Assembly (NCBI GenBank): GCA_902572155.1
Contig: CACGET010000009.1
Location: 1 to 28,597, forward strand
Direction: 5' to 3'
DNA from: an uncultured Pelagibacteraceae bacterium
GTDB lineage: Bacteria; Pseudomonadota; Alphaproteobacteria; Pelagibacterales; Pelagibacteraceae
Length of the DNA stretch: 28,597 bases
Shown here: positions 14,633 to 22,966 of the stretch, piece by piece
How the letters are laid out: every line of letters starts with the position of its first letter
How positions within the stretch are numbered: the stretch's first letter is position 1
Program-made: the position numbers and the translations under genes
The notes under the pieces: model-generated
Database searches by the model: none
Told to the model about the DNA's origin: nothing
The model's input: the letters and a program-made list of their open reading frames with translations, nothing else

Positions 14633-17485
14633 TCATTTAAGTAATGGTTTTAAAAATTGACCAGTATAACTGTCAGATATTTTACATATTTCTTCAGGTT
14701 TGCCTTCTGCGATGATGTTACCACCCTTTACACCACCTTCAGGACCCATATCAATAATATAATCAGCTGTTTTAATAACATCTAAATTATGTTCAATTAC
14801 TACAACAGTATTACCAAGTTTCACAAAAGTATGTAAAATTTCAAGTAATTTTTTTATATCATGTTGGTGTAATCCAGTAGTAGGTTCATCCAATATATAC
14901 ATTGTCCTTCCAGTTGATCTCTTAGAAAGCTCTTTCGCTAATTTTATACGTTGTGCTTCACCACCAGATAAGGTTGTCGCTTGTTGTCCTATTTTTATAT
15001 AACCTAATCCAACTTTTTTAAGTGTCATCAATTTAGTTTTTATATTTGATATATTTTCAAAATATTCACAACCCTCATCAACAGACATATCCAAAACATC
15101 TGCTATACTTTTGCCCTTAAACTTAATTTCAAGAGTTTCTCTATTGTATCTTGTGCCTTTACATTCATCACATTGAATATAAACGTCAGGTAAGAAATGC
15201 ATTTCGTAGGTTATAACACCATCCCCTTCACAAGCTTCGCATCTACCGCCTTTAACATTAAATGAAAATCTACCAGGTTTATAACCCCTTGTTTTTGACT
15301 CAGGTAAACTAGTAAACCAATCTCTTATAGGTCCAAAGGCTCCAGTATAAGTAGCTGGATTTGATCTTGGAGTTCTTCCAATAGGAGATTGATCAATATC
15401 AATAATTTTATCAATAAGCTCAACACCTTTATAATTTTTAAAAGGTTTTGGTACTTTTCTAGCCTTGTTATTTAATGTTAAATTTAAAGCATGATAAAGA
15501 GTTTGTAAAATTAATGTTGATTTACCACTCCCTGAAACTCCTGTTACACAAGAAAAACTTCCAGTTGGTATTTTGAGGTTTACATTATTTAAATTATTTC
15601 CACTTGCACCATTAATTTCAACAAATCTACCATTCTTTGCAATACGTCTTATTTTAGGAATTTCAATTTTTTTTTTATTGGATAAATATTGTCCAGTAAT
15701 GCTATCTTTATTTTTCTTTATTTCTTCAAAGGAGCCTTGTGCTGTAACACGACCACCATTAGTGCCAGCTTCTGGGCCAAGATCTATAATATGATCTGCA
15801 TTTTCCATTGTTTCTGTGTCATGTTCCACAACAATTACTGTATTACCAAGATCTCTTAGTCTTTTTAAGGCATTAATTAATTTAACATTATCTTTTTGAT
15901 GCAATCCAATAGAAGGTTCATCAAGAACATATAGTACTCCTGTTAATCCTGAGCCAATCTGTGATGCCAATCTAATTCTTTGAGCTTCTCCCCCTGAAAG
16001 AGTTCCAGACTCTCTAGATAGTGTTAAATAATCTAACCCAACGTTTAGTAAGAAATTTAATCTTTCATTTATTTCTTTTAAAACATGTTCAGCAATTTTA
16101 AATTGTCTTTTATCGAGATTTCTTTCTAAATCTTTAAACCAATTAGAAGCATCAAGTATAGATTTTTTTGAAACTTCACTTATATTTATTTTGTCTATTT
16201 TGACACATAAAGCTTCTTCTTTAAGTCTATTACCGTTACACCCTTCACATGCTGAATCTGATTGGTATTCAGCAATAGCTTCTCTTTTCCATTCACTATC
16301 AGACTCTAAAAATCTTCTTTCAAGATTATTAATTACACCTTCAAAAGTTTTTTTGTATGAGTATTTTTCATAACCATCATCGTAATTAAATTTAATTTCA
16401 TCTTCATCAGAACCATATAAAATTATATCTTTAATTTTTTTTGGTAATTTTTTCCACTTTTCATCTAGAGAAAAACTATAATGTTTTGCAAGTGATGATA
16501 ATGTTTGTGCATAATATAAAGTTGTAGATTTAGACCACGGCTCAATTGCACCATCAGCTAAACTTTTTTTATCATCTGGAACAACTAAGTTTGGATCTAC
16601 ATTTAATTTTATTCCAATACCTTCACATTCTTCACAAGCTCCATAAGGGCTATTAAAAGAAAAGAGTCTTGGTTCAATTTCTTCTATTGTAAATCCACTC
16701 TCAGGACACGCAAATTTTGTTGAATATGTTAGTTTTTCTACTTTTCTAAATTTTTGTGGTAACGTTTCATCCTCGTATTCAACAAAAACTAATCCATTTG
16801 ATAAGTTAACTGCTGTTTCAACACTTTCTGCTAACCTATTACCAAGACTAGAATTTAATACTATTCTATCAACAAGAACTGAAATATCATGTTTAAGTTT
16901 TTTATCAAGGTTAGGAGATTTTTCAATTTCATATAAAACATTATCAATTTTAATTTTTCTAAATCCTCTTTTTTTATAACTTAAGATATCTTTTTTATAT
17001 TCTCCTTTACGACCTCTTACAACAGGAGCATAAATATAAATTGTAGATTTTTTGGGTAGTTTTTTTATGAAATCTACAATTTGTGTTATAGTTTGTGATG
17101 TAATTGGCTTACCAGTAAAAGGTGAATATGGAATTCCAGCTCTTGCAAATAATACGCGCATATAATCATAAATTTCTGTAACAGTAGCAACGGTCGATCT
17201 TGGATTTTTAGAGGTATTTTTTTGTTCAATTGCAATAGCAGGGCTTAACCCTTCAATAAGATCTACATTAGGTTTTTTCATCTTATCTAAAAATTGCCTT
17301 GCATAAGCTGATAAACTTTCAACGTATCTTCTTTGACCCTCAGCATAGATTGTATCAAAAGCCAAAGAGGATTTTCCTGATCCAGACAACCCCGTTATTA
17401 CAACAAATTTATCTTTAGGAATTTCAATATGAACATCCTTCAAATTATGCTCTTTTGCACCCTTAATAACTATCTTTTTAATCAT
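14633..17485 (-). CDS. uvrA: Excinuclease ABC subunit A
   Basis: UvrA is the damage-recognising ATPase of nucleotide excision repair (950 aa, full length). It has two ABC ATPase halves: Walker A motifs GLSGSGKSS (residues 32-40) and GVSGSGKSTL (near 650), and signatures LSGGEAQRIRLA (near 498) and LSGGEAQRIKLA (near 841), each with a Walker B LDEPS or LDEPT block. The C-terminal zinc module GRCEACEGDG...CDECKGTRY is intact. In the first zinc module the pattern reads CPES at 260-263 and CEEC at 284-287, so one Cys of the usual four is Ser; I recall this as common in alphaproteobacteria. It is divergent from ssb across 89 bp. Confidence 0.98.
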   Translation of the reverse strand: MIKKIVIKGAKEHNLKDVHIEIPKDKFVVITGLSGSGKSSLAFDTIYAEGQRRYVESLSAYARQFLDKMKKPNVDLIEGLSPAIAIEQKNTSKNPRSTVATVTEIYDYMRVLFARAGIPYSPFTGKPITSQTITQIVDFIKKLPKKSTIYIYAPVVRGRKGEYKKDILSYKKRGFRKIKIDNVLYEIEKSPNLDKKLKHDISVLVDRIVLNSSLGNRLAESVETAVNLSNGLVFVEYEDETLPQKFRKVEKLTYSTKFACPESGFTIEEIEPRLFSFNSPYGACEECEGIGIKLNVDPNLVVPDDKKSLADGAIEPWSKSTTLYYAQTLSSLAKHYSFSLDEKWKKLPKKIKDIILYGSDEDEIKFNYDDGYEKYSYKKTFEGVINNLERRFLESDSEWKREAIAEYQSDSACEGCNGNRLKEEALCVKIDKINISEVSKKSILDASNWFKDLERNLDKRQFKIAEHVLKEINERLNFLLNVGLDYLTLSRESGTLSGGEAQRIRLASQIGSGLTGVLYVLDEPSIGLHQKDNVKLINALKRLRDLGNTVIVVEHDTETMENADHIIDLGPEAGTNGGRVTAQGSFEEIKKNKDSITGQYLSNKKKIEIPKIRRIAKNGRFVEINGASGNNLNNVNLKIPTGSFSCVTGVSGSGKSTLILQTLYHALNLTLNNKARKVPKPFKNYKGVELIDKIIDIDQSPIGRTPRSNPATYTGAFGPIRDWFTSLPESKTRGYKPGRFSFNVKGGRCEACEGDGVITYEMHFLPDVYIQCDECKGTRYNRETLEIKFKGKSIADVLDMSVDEGCEYFENISNIKTKLMTLKKVGLGYIKIGQQATTLSGGEAQRIKLAKELSKRSTGRTMYILDEPTTGLHQHDIKKLLEILHTFVKLGNTVVVIEHNLDVIKTADYIIDMGPEGGVKGGNIIAEGKPEEICKISDSYTGQFLKPLLK

Positions 17486-17516
17486 AATTTTTGTTGCTTT
17501 GACTTAATAAAATTAA

Positions 17517-17527
17517 TATTCAGAATA
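17517..17527. promoter_or_regulatory. 11-bp palindrome between the uvrA and ssb promoters
   Basis: TATTC-A-GAATA is a perfect palindrome around a central base. It lies in the uvrA/ssb divergent gap, next to the candidate -10 boxes of both genes and about where a uvrA transcript would begin. A repressor bound here could affect both genes, and uvrA and ssb share an SOS operator in E. coli. It is not the GTTC-N7-GTTC LexA box of alphaproteobacteria. Given the AT content a chance palindrome of this size is not rare. Confidence 0.25.
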
Positions 17528-17531
17528 ATTG

Positions 17532-17540
17532 TGGTATAAA
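17532..17540 (+). promoter_or_regulatory. Candidate extended -10 promoter of ssb
   Basis: TGGTATAAA fits the extended -10 form (TGn followed by TATAAA). It lies 35 bp before the ssb ATG, which would give a leader near 28 nt. There is no good -35 hexamer 17 bp upstream, which extended -10 promoters can tolerate. It overlaps the candidate uvrA -10 on the other strand. Confidence 0.45.
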
Positions 17541-17561
17541 TCTAATTAAATAATTTAACAA
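17533..17561 (-). promoter_or_regulatory. Candidate promoter of uvrA
   Basis: Read on the minus strand, TTGTTA (17561-17556) and TATACC (17538-17533) are separated by exactly 17 bp, each matching four of six consensus positions. Transcription would start near 17526 and leave a leader of about 40 nt before uvrA. The -10 shares bases with the opposing ssb -10. Confidence 0.35.
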
Positions 17562-17574
17562 ATATTAAAATATT

Positions 17575-18030
17575 ATGGCAGGAAGTTTAAATAAAGTACT
17601 ATTAATTGGTCGTTTGGGCGCAGACCCTGAGATTAAACAAATGGTTAACGGTAAAAGTGTAGCTAGATTAAGTTTGGCTACTAGTCAATCATGGAAAGAT
17701 AAAAGCACAGGTGAAAAAAAGGAAAAAACAGAATGGCACCGTATAGTTGTATTTAATGAAGGTTTAGTCAATGTTGTTCAACAGTATTTAAAAAAAGGCG
17801 CTCAAATCTATATAGAAGGTCAACTTACAACGAGAAAATGGAAAGATGAGCAGTCTGGACAAGATAAATATTCGACAGAAATAGTTATTCAAGGTTACAA
17901 CTCATCCTTAACAATGCTTGGTGGAGGAAATAGTGGTGGTGGAATTCAAAATGATACTTCATCACAACAAAACAATATTGAGGACTCTTCTCAAGCACCA
18001 AACGATATGGATGATGAAATTCCATTTTAA
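17575..18030 (+). CDS. ssb: Single-stranded DNA-binding protein
   Basis: SSB coats single-stranded DNA during replication and repair and recruits partner enzymes. The 151-aa product has the N-terminal OB fold, starting GSLNKVLLIGRLGADPEI (3-20), with TEWHRIVVFNE (52-62) and KKGAQIYIEGQLTTRKW (73-89). A Gly/Gln/Asn/Ser-rich linker follows (about 112-142), and the acidic tip DDEIPF closes the protein and is the docking site for partners. The gene lies opposite uvrA and is followed 5 bp later by gyrA, so the two are probably co-transcribed. Confidence 0.97.
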   Translation: MAGSLNKVLLIGRLGADPEIKQMVNGKSVARLSLATSQSWKDKSTGEKKEKTEWHRIVVFNEGLVNVVQQYLKKGAQIYIEGQLTTRKWKDEQSGQDKYSTEIVIQGYNSSLTMLGGGNSGGGIQNDTSSQQNNIEDSSQAPNDMDDEIPF

Positions 18031-18035
18031 TTTCT

Positions 18036-20612
18036 ATGCAAAAAACAGAAATAGATAAAGAGAATATCAAATTAATATCAATGCATGATGAGATGAGCTC
18101 ATCTTATCTATCTTATGCCATGAGTGTTATTGTAAGTCGTGCACTTCCAGACATTAGAGATGGCCTTAAACCAGTTCATCGGAGAATTTTATATGCAATG
18201 TACAAAGGCGGATATGATTGGTCTAAACAATTTAGAAAATCTGCAAGAATAGTTGGAGATGTTATTGGTAAATATCATCCTCACGGCGATCAGTCTGTTT
18301 ATGATGCTTTAGTTCGTATGGTGCAAGATTTTTCAATGAGTCTACCTTTGGTTCAGGGTCAAGGAAACTTTGGATCTATTGATGGTGACCCTGCTGCTGC
18401 TATGAGATATACTGAAACAAGATTATCTAAAGTTTCTCAGTATCTTATTGATGATATTGAAAAAGATACCGTTTCATTTAAAAGTAATTATGATGAAACT
18501 GAAAAAGAACCAGCAGTTCTACCTGCTCAATATCCAAATCTCTTAGTTAATGGGGCAGGCGGTATCGCCGTAGGTATGGCGACAAGCATTCCACCTCATA
18601 ACTTAGGAGAAATAATTAATGGAACTTTAGCATTAATACAAAATAAAGATATTAAGATTAAGGATTTAATGAAACATATACCGGGTCCAGATTTTCCAAC
18701 AGGAGGGGTGATAATAGGAAAAGATATCATTAAGCAAGGATACAATAATGGTAGAGGATCTTTTAAAATTAGAGGTGAAGTTTCAGTAGAAGGATTAAAA
18801 AATGGTAGAGATAGGCTTGTAATAACGTCTATTCCATACCAAGTAAATAAATCAGTTTTAAATGAAAGAATAGCTCAATTGGTAAGAGAAAAAAAAATAG
18901 AAGGCATTAAAGATATTAGAGATGAGTCTAATAGAGAAGGAATTAGAGTTGCTATTGATTTAAAAAATGGCATTGAACCAGAAACGATTAAAAGGCAACT
19001 TTATAAAAATACTCAAATTGAAAGCTCTTTTGGTTTCAATACATTAGCAATTGTAGATGGTAAGCCTAAGACATGCAATTTAAAAGATTTTTTATCAAAT
19101 TTTTTATCTTTTAGAGAAGATGTGGTTATTAAAAAAACCAAGTTTGATCTTAAAAAGGCCGAAGGAAGAGCCCATATATTAATTGGATTATCAGTGTCAG
19201 TAGAAAATCTCGATAAAGTTATAAAAATAATACGTTCATCAAAAACTCCCGATGATGCAAAAAAAGAAATCTTAAAAACTAAGTGGAAAATAAATAAATC
19301 ACAAAAATTAATATCTCTTGTTGAGGATAAGAATAGTAAAAATCTCTATTCATTATCAAATGATCAAGTATTAGCTATTTTAGAACTAAGATTACAAAAA
19401 TTGACTGCATTAGGTATAAATGAAATTGAAATTGAAATTAAAAAATTAGCTGAATTAATTTCTAAGTTTAAGAAAATTATATCTTCAAAAAAAGAATTAT
19501 TTAAAGTCATTAGTGAAGAATTAACTAATATTAAAGAAAAGTTTGCTATTCCAAGAAGAACTAAAATTATCGATGCTGTATTGAATTATGATATCGAAGA
19601 AACTATCCAAAAACAGTCAGTAATTATAACAGTAACACTTCAAGGTTATATTAAAAGAGGGTCTCTAGATGGTGTTAAACAGCAAAAAAGAGGTGGCAAA
19701 GGTAAGTCGGGTATAACTACAAGAGACCAGGATTCTGTTGTACAAACTCTGTCAGTTAACACACATACATCAGTACTTTTCTTTTCTACAGAGGGCCTTG
19801 TTTATAAGGTCAAAGCCTGGAAAATTCCAGAAGGAACATCTGCATCAAAAGGTAAATCTTTATTTAATATTTTGCCTTTAAAGAGTCATCAAGCTATTTC
19901 CTCAATTATGCCGATGCCAGAGAATGAAACTGACTCAAAAAATTATCAAATAGTTTTTGCAACAGCTCAAGGAAAAGTTAGAAAAAATAGTTTAGAGGAT
20001 TTTTCTTCGATAAATTCATCGGGCAAAATAGCCATGAAGCTTGATAATAACGATAAGATTGTTGGTGTTAAAATCTGTCAAGATGATCAAGATATAATTT
20101 TAAGTACTAAATTTGGTAAGTGCATTAGATTTGAGTCAAAAAAATTAAGAGTATTTAAAGGAAGATCTTCTAAAGGTATTAAGGGGTTAGAGTTAACTCA
20201 AAATGATCAAATTGTATCTTTATCCGTAATAAATAATGATAAATTTAAAAAAAATGGTAATAAATCAAAAGATCAAAAATCAGAAGTAAAAGCTAAAGAA
20301 AAATTTGTACTATCAATAAGTGAAAATGGATATGGCAAAAAAACTACGCATTTAGATTATCGTGTGACCAATAGAGGCGGCAAAGGTATTATTGGCATTG
20401 TCAATTCACCAAGAAATGGAAATATAACATCCTCATTTCCAGTATTCGAAGGAGATGAAATATTAATATCTACAAATAAGGGCAGGGTAATAAGAGTGGC
20501 AGTAAAGGAAATTAGATCAGCTGGTAGAAATACTCAAGGTGTAAGAATTATAAAGCTATCTGGTGAAGAAAAAGTAGTATCTGCTATTAAAATTGATGAT
20601 AATTTAATTTAA
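18036..20612 (+). CDS. gyrA: DNA gyrase subunit A
   Basis: GyrA is the DNA-cleaving subunit of gyrase (858 aa). The catalytic tyrosine is Tyr125 in AAAMRYTETRLS. The quinolone-contact segment reads HPHGDQSVYD (81-90): the position equivalent to E. coli Ser83 is Gln86, while the acidic residue equivalent to Asp87 is kept (Asp90). The C-terminal wrapping domain carries the GyrA box QQKRGGKGKSG, which separates GyrA from ParC, and a Lys-rich low-complexity insertion (around 735-755) interrupts it. gyrA follows ssb after 5 bp and overlaps coaD by one base (TAATG). Confidence 0.97.
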   Translation: MQKTEIDKENIKLISMHDEMSSSYLSYAMSVIVSRALPDIRDGLKPVHRRILYAMYKGGYDWSKQFRKSARIVGDVIGKYHPHGDQSVYDALVRMVQDFSMSLPLVQGQGNFGSIDGDPAAAMRYTETRLSKVSQYLIDDIEKDTVSFKSNYDETEKEPAVLPAQYPNLLVNGAGGIAVGMATSIPPHNLGEIINGTLALIQNKDIKIKDLMKHIPGPDFPTGGVIIGKDIIKQGYNNGRGSFKIRGEVSVEGLKNGRDRLVITSIPYQVNKSVLNERIAQLVREKKIEGIKDIRDESNREGIRVAIDLKNGIEPETIKRQLYKNTQIESSFGFNTLAIVDGKPKTCNLKDFLSNFLSFREDVVIKKTKFDLKKAEGRAHILIGLSVSVENLDKVIKIIRSSKTPDDAKKEILKTKWKINKSQKLISLVEDKNSKNLYSLSNDQVLAILELRLQKLTALGINEIEIEIKKLAELISKFKKIISSKKELFKVISEELTNIKEKFAIPRRTKIIDAVLNYDIEETIQKQSVIITVTLQGYIKRGSLDGVKQQKRGGKGKSGITTRDQDSVVQTLSVNTHTSVLFFSTEGLVYKVKAWKIPEGTSASKGKSLFNILPLKSHQAISSIMPMPENETDSKNYQIVFATAQGKVRKNSLEDFSSINSSGKIAMKLDNNDKIVGVKICQDDQDIILSTKFGKCIRFESKKLRVFKGRSSKGIKGLELTQNDQIVSLSVINNDKFKKNGNKSKDQKSEVKAKEKFVLSISENGYGKKTTHLDYRVTNRGGKGIIGIVNSPRNGNITSSFPVFEGDEILISTNKGRVIRVAVKEIRSAGRNTQGVRIIKLSGEEKVVSAIKIDDNLI

Positions 20613-21106
20613 TGAAAAAAGTTGCAATATACCCTGGTACTTTTGACCCTATTACTTATGGACATATTGATGTTATTAAGAAAGCACTTAAACTTTTTGA
20701 CAAAATTGTTGTTGGTGTATCGGATGTTGATAATAAAAATTATTTATTTGATGCAAATGAAAGAATAGAGATAGTAAATAAAGCTTTGTTTAAAGATTTA
20801 AGATTAGATAAAAAAAAAATAACAGTTATTACCTTTAGTTCTCTTACGACTGATTTATGTAGTAAATATAAATCAAATATTATATTAAGGGGTCTAAGAG
20901 CAGTTTCAGATTTTGAATACGAGTTTCAACTAGCTGGAATGAATAGAAAATTGAATAGTAATATCGAAACTATTTTTCTAATGTCAGATGTAGAAAATCA
21001 AATTATTTCATCTAAATTTGTGAAAGAAATAGTTAAATTAAAAGGCAATATAAGAAAATTTACTACAAAAAGTACAATAAAATCGTTAAAAGAAAAATAT
21101 GAATAG
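20612..21106 (+). CDS. coaD: Phosphopantetheine adenylyltransferase
   Basis: CoaD transfers AMP from ATP to 4'-phosphopantetheine, the penultimate step of coenzyme A synthesis. The 164-aa enzyme has the nucleotidyltransferase motif YPGTFDPITYGHIDVI (7-22) with Thr10 and His18, LRGLRAVSDFEYE (92-104) and IISSKFVKEI (131-140), all typical of the bacterial form. Length is normal. Its start overlaps the gyrA stop by one base and its end overlaps the next gene by 8 bp, placing it in the ssb–gyrA–coaD–cyclophilin run. Confidence 0.97.
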   Translation: MKKVAIYPGTFDPITYGHIDVIKKALKLFDKIVVGVSDVDNKNYLFDANERIEIVNKALFKDLRLDKKKITVITFSSLTTDLCSKYKSNIILRGLRAVSDFEYEFQLAGMNRKLNSNIETIFLMSDVENQIISSKFVKEIVKLKGNIRKFTTKSTIKSLKEKYE

Positions 21107-21659
21107 ATTTATAACATTTTTATTTTTTTTATTTTTTTTAACTACTAATCAATCAATAGCACAGGAGAATATAATGCTTTTAAAATTAAAGGATGGAGAT
21201 GTAAAAATTGAATTATTTGAAGATATAGCACCCAATCATGTAAAGAGAATTAAAGAACTTGCTGATAATGGTAAATATGACAACGTCGTATTTCATCGAG
21301 TTATAGATGGCTTCATGGCTCAGACAGGGGATGTAAAATTTGGTAATTCCGAGTCCAAAGAATTTGATTTACGAAGAGCTGGAATGGGTGGTTCAGATCT
21401 ACCTGATTTAAAACAAGAATTCAGTAGTGTACCTCATGATAGGGGAACTTTATCGATGGCACGATCATCAGACCCTGATAGTGCTAACAGTCAATTTTTT
21501 ATATGTTTTAAACCTGCCCCTTTTTTAGATAGACAATATACTGTTTTTGGAAAAGTGTTAGAGGGTATGGAGTTTGTTGATATGATTAAGAGAGGTGATG
21601 ACAGTAATAATGGTTCAGTAAGCGATCCAGACAAAATAGTAAGTTTTAAATCACAATAA
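21099..21659 (+). CDS. ppiB: Exported cyclophilin-type peptidyl-prolyl cis-trans isomerase
   Basis: Proline isomerase that assists protein folding (186 aa). The N-terminus is a clear Sec signal peptide: basic start MNR, hydrophobic core ITFLFFLFFLTT, and a likely cleavage after Ser-Ile-Ala at residue 21, so the enzyme probably works in the periplasm. The cyclophilin core has FHRVIDGFMAQTGD (65-78), with the catalytic Arg67, and SQFFICF (131-137). A loop near 80-108 typical of alphaproteobacterial forms is present. It overlaps coaD by 8 bp and is 10 bp ahead of tgt. Because it is exported, ppiA would be an equally fair name. Confidence 0.9.
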   Translation: MNRFITFLFFLFFLTTNQSIAQENIMLLKLKDGDVKIELFEDIAPNHVKRIKELADNGKYDNVVFHRVIDGFMAQTGDVKFGNSESKEFDLRRAGMGGSDLPDLKQEFSSVPHDRGTLSMARSSDPDSANSQFFICFKPAPFLDRQYTVFGKVLEGMEFVDMIKRGDDSNNGSVSDPDKIVSFKSQ

Positions 21660-21669
21660 AAACTTTCAA

Positions 21670-22782
21670 ATGGCATTAAAAAATTTTGCCTTTAATGTTT
21701 TAAAAAAAGATAATTTTGCAAGATGTGGTATTATAGAAACTCATAGAGGCATTATCAATACTCCAGCATTTATGCCAGTGGGTACACAAGCAACAGTTAA
21801 AGCTTGTACAATTGACGATATAAAAAAAACTGGCTCTCAAATAATTCTTTCTAATACTTATCATTTAATGATTAGACCAGGGGTCGAAAGAATACAGTCT
21901 GCTGGTGGATTACATAATTTTATGAATTGTGATTTACCAATACTAACAGACTCTGGTGGATTTCAAGTTATGTCCTTATCAAAATTGAACAAAATTGATA
22001 GAGAGAAAGGTGCAATTTTTAATTCTCATGTTGATGGTAAAAAATTTTACTTAAGCCCAGAGGAAAGTATTAAAATTCAATTGGGTCTAAATTCAGATAT
22101 TGTGATGATTATGGATGAATGTCCAAAAAAAACTGAAGATTATGATATTATAAAAAAATCAATGGATCTTTCTTTGTATTGGGCAAAAAGATCAAAAAAA
22201 GCATTCGGTTTCAATCCACACAAAGCATTGTTTGGAATCGTACAAGGTGGTTTATTTAAAGATTTAAGAATTGAATCATTAAATGAGTTAATCAATATAG
22301 GTTTTGATGGATATGCATTAGGTGGTCTTGCAGTAGGTGAAACTCAAGATGAGATGTTTAAAGTCCTTGATGATGTTAAAGATTATTTACCTAACGATAA
22401 ACCACATTATTTAATGGGTGTTGGTACACCTTCCGATATTTTAGGTGCTGTTAAAAGAGGTATTGATATGTTTGATTGTGTTTTACCAACAAGATCAGGA
22501 AGGACAGGTTTGGCATTCACATGGGAAGGAAGAATCAATATTAAAAATAACCAGTATCAGAATGATAATTCACCTCTTGATAAAAATTGTAATAATTTAA
22601 ATCTTAACAAATACTCTAAAAATTATTTAAATCATTTGTTTAATACTAATGAAATTCTAGCATCTATGCTTTTAACACTTCATAATATTAATTTTTATCA
22701 AGAATTAATGAGTGCAATTAGGAATAGTATTAATAAAGGTGAATTTGAAGACTTTTATAATAAATACATTGATAAGCTCTAA
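21670..22782 (+). CDS. tgt: tRNA-guanine transglycosylase with an incomplete zinc site
   Basis: Tgt swaps guanine 34 in tRNAs with GUN anticodons for preQ1 on the way to queuosine. The 370-aa product keeps the base-binding Asp94 in LTDSGGFQVM, Asp149 and Cys151 in MIMDECP, GGLAVGE (218-224, the preQ1-type form) and the nucleophile Asp269 in MFDCVLPTRSGR. The zinc site is degraded: where the bacterial enzyme has C-x-C-x2-C plus a His, here only Cys307 and His338 remain, and the two other positions are Asn309 and Leu312. Flanking residues align without a gap, so this is substitution rather than misalignment. It follows the cyclophilin gene by 10 bp; queA, often the neighbour in other alphaproteobacteria, is not here. 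Confidence 0.95.
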   Translation: MALKNFAFNVLKKDNFARCGIIETHRGIINTPAFMPVGTQATVKACTIDDIKKTGSQIILSNTYHLMIRPGVERIQSAGGLHNFMNCDLPILTDSGGFQVMSLSKLNKIDREKGAIFNSHVDGKKFYLSPEESIKIQLGLNSDIVMIMDECPKKTEDYDIIKKSMDLSLYWAKRSKKAFGFNPHKALFGIVQGGLFKDLRIESLNELINIGFDGYALGGLAVGETQDEMFKVLDDVKDYLPNDKPHYLMGVGTPSDILGAVKRGIDMFDCVLPTRSGRTGLAFTWEGRINIKNNQYQNDNSPLDKNCNNLNLNKYSKNYLNHLFNTNEILASMLLTLHNINFYQELMSAIRNSINKGEFEDFYNKYIDKL

Positions 22783-22790
22783 TATACTAC

Positions 22791-22800
22791 TTTTTTTTTT
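22791..22800 (+). terminator. T10 tract after tgt, possible weak terminator
   Basis: Ten consecutive T begin 8 bp after the tgt stop and precede the tRNA-Lys promoter region. There is no convincing GC-rich hairpin just upstream, so at best this is a weak or unusual terminator; it may simply be an A/T run. Confidence 0.25.
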
Positions 22801-22814
22801 GTAAAATTTGCTAT

Positions 22815-22842
22815 TTGAAATCTTTAAATAAATCTGTATATA
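22815..22842 (+). promoter_or_regulatory. Candidate promoter of tRNA-Lys
   Basis: TTGAAA (22815-22820) and TATATA (22837-22842) are 16 bp apart, 26 bp before the tRNA 5' end. The overlapping TATAAC (22839-22844) gives an 18-bp spacing. Position directly upstream of a lone tRNA gene supports it. Confidence 0.45.
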
Positions 22843-22867
22843 ACAAATATTCTTAATGAATATTAGT

Positions 22868-22943
<76 letters not shown>

Positions 22944-22966
22944 TTAATATTTATGCTAACTATAAA

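Noticed and set aside
17486..17574. Alphaproteobacterial LexA box (GTTC-N7-GTTC) between uvrA and ssb
   Set aside because: No GTTC or GAAC pair exists in the gap; only the 11-bp palindrome was kept as a weak candidate.
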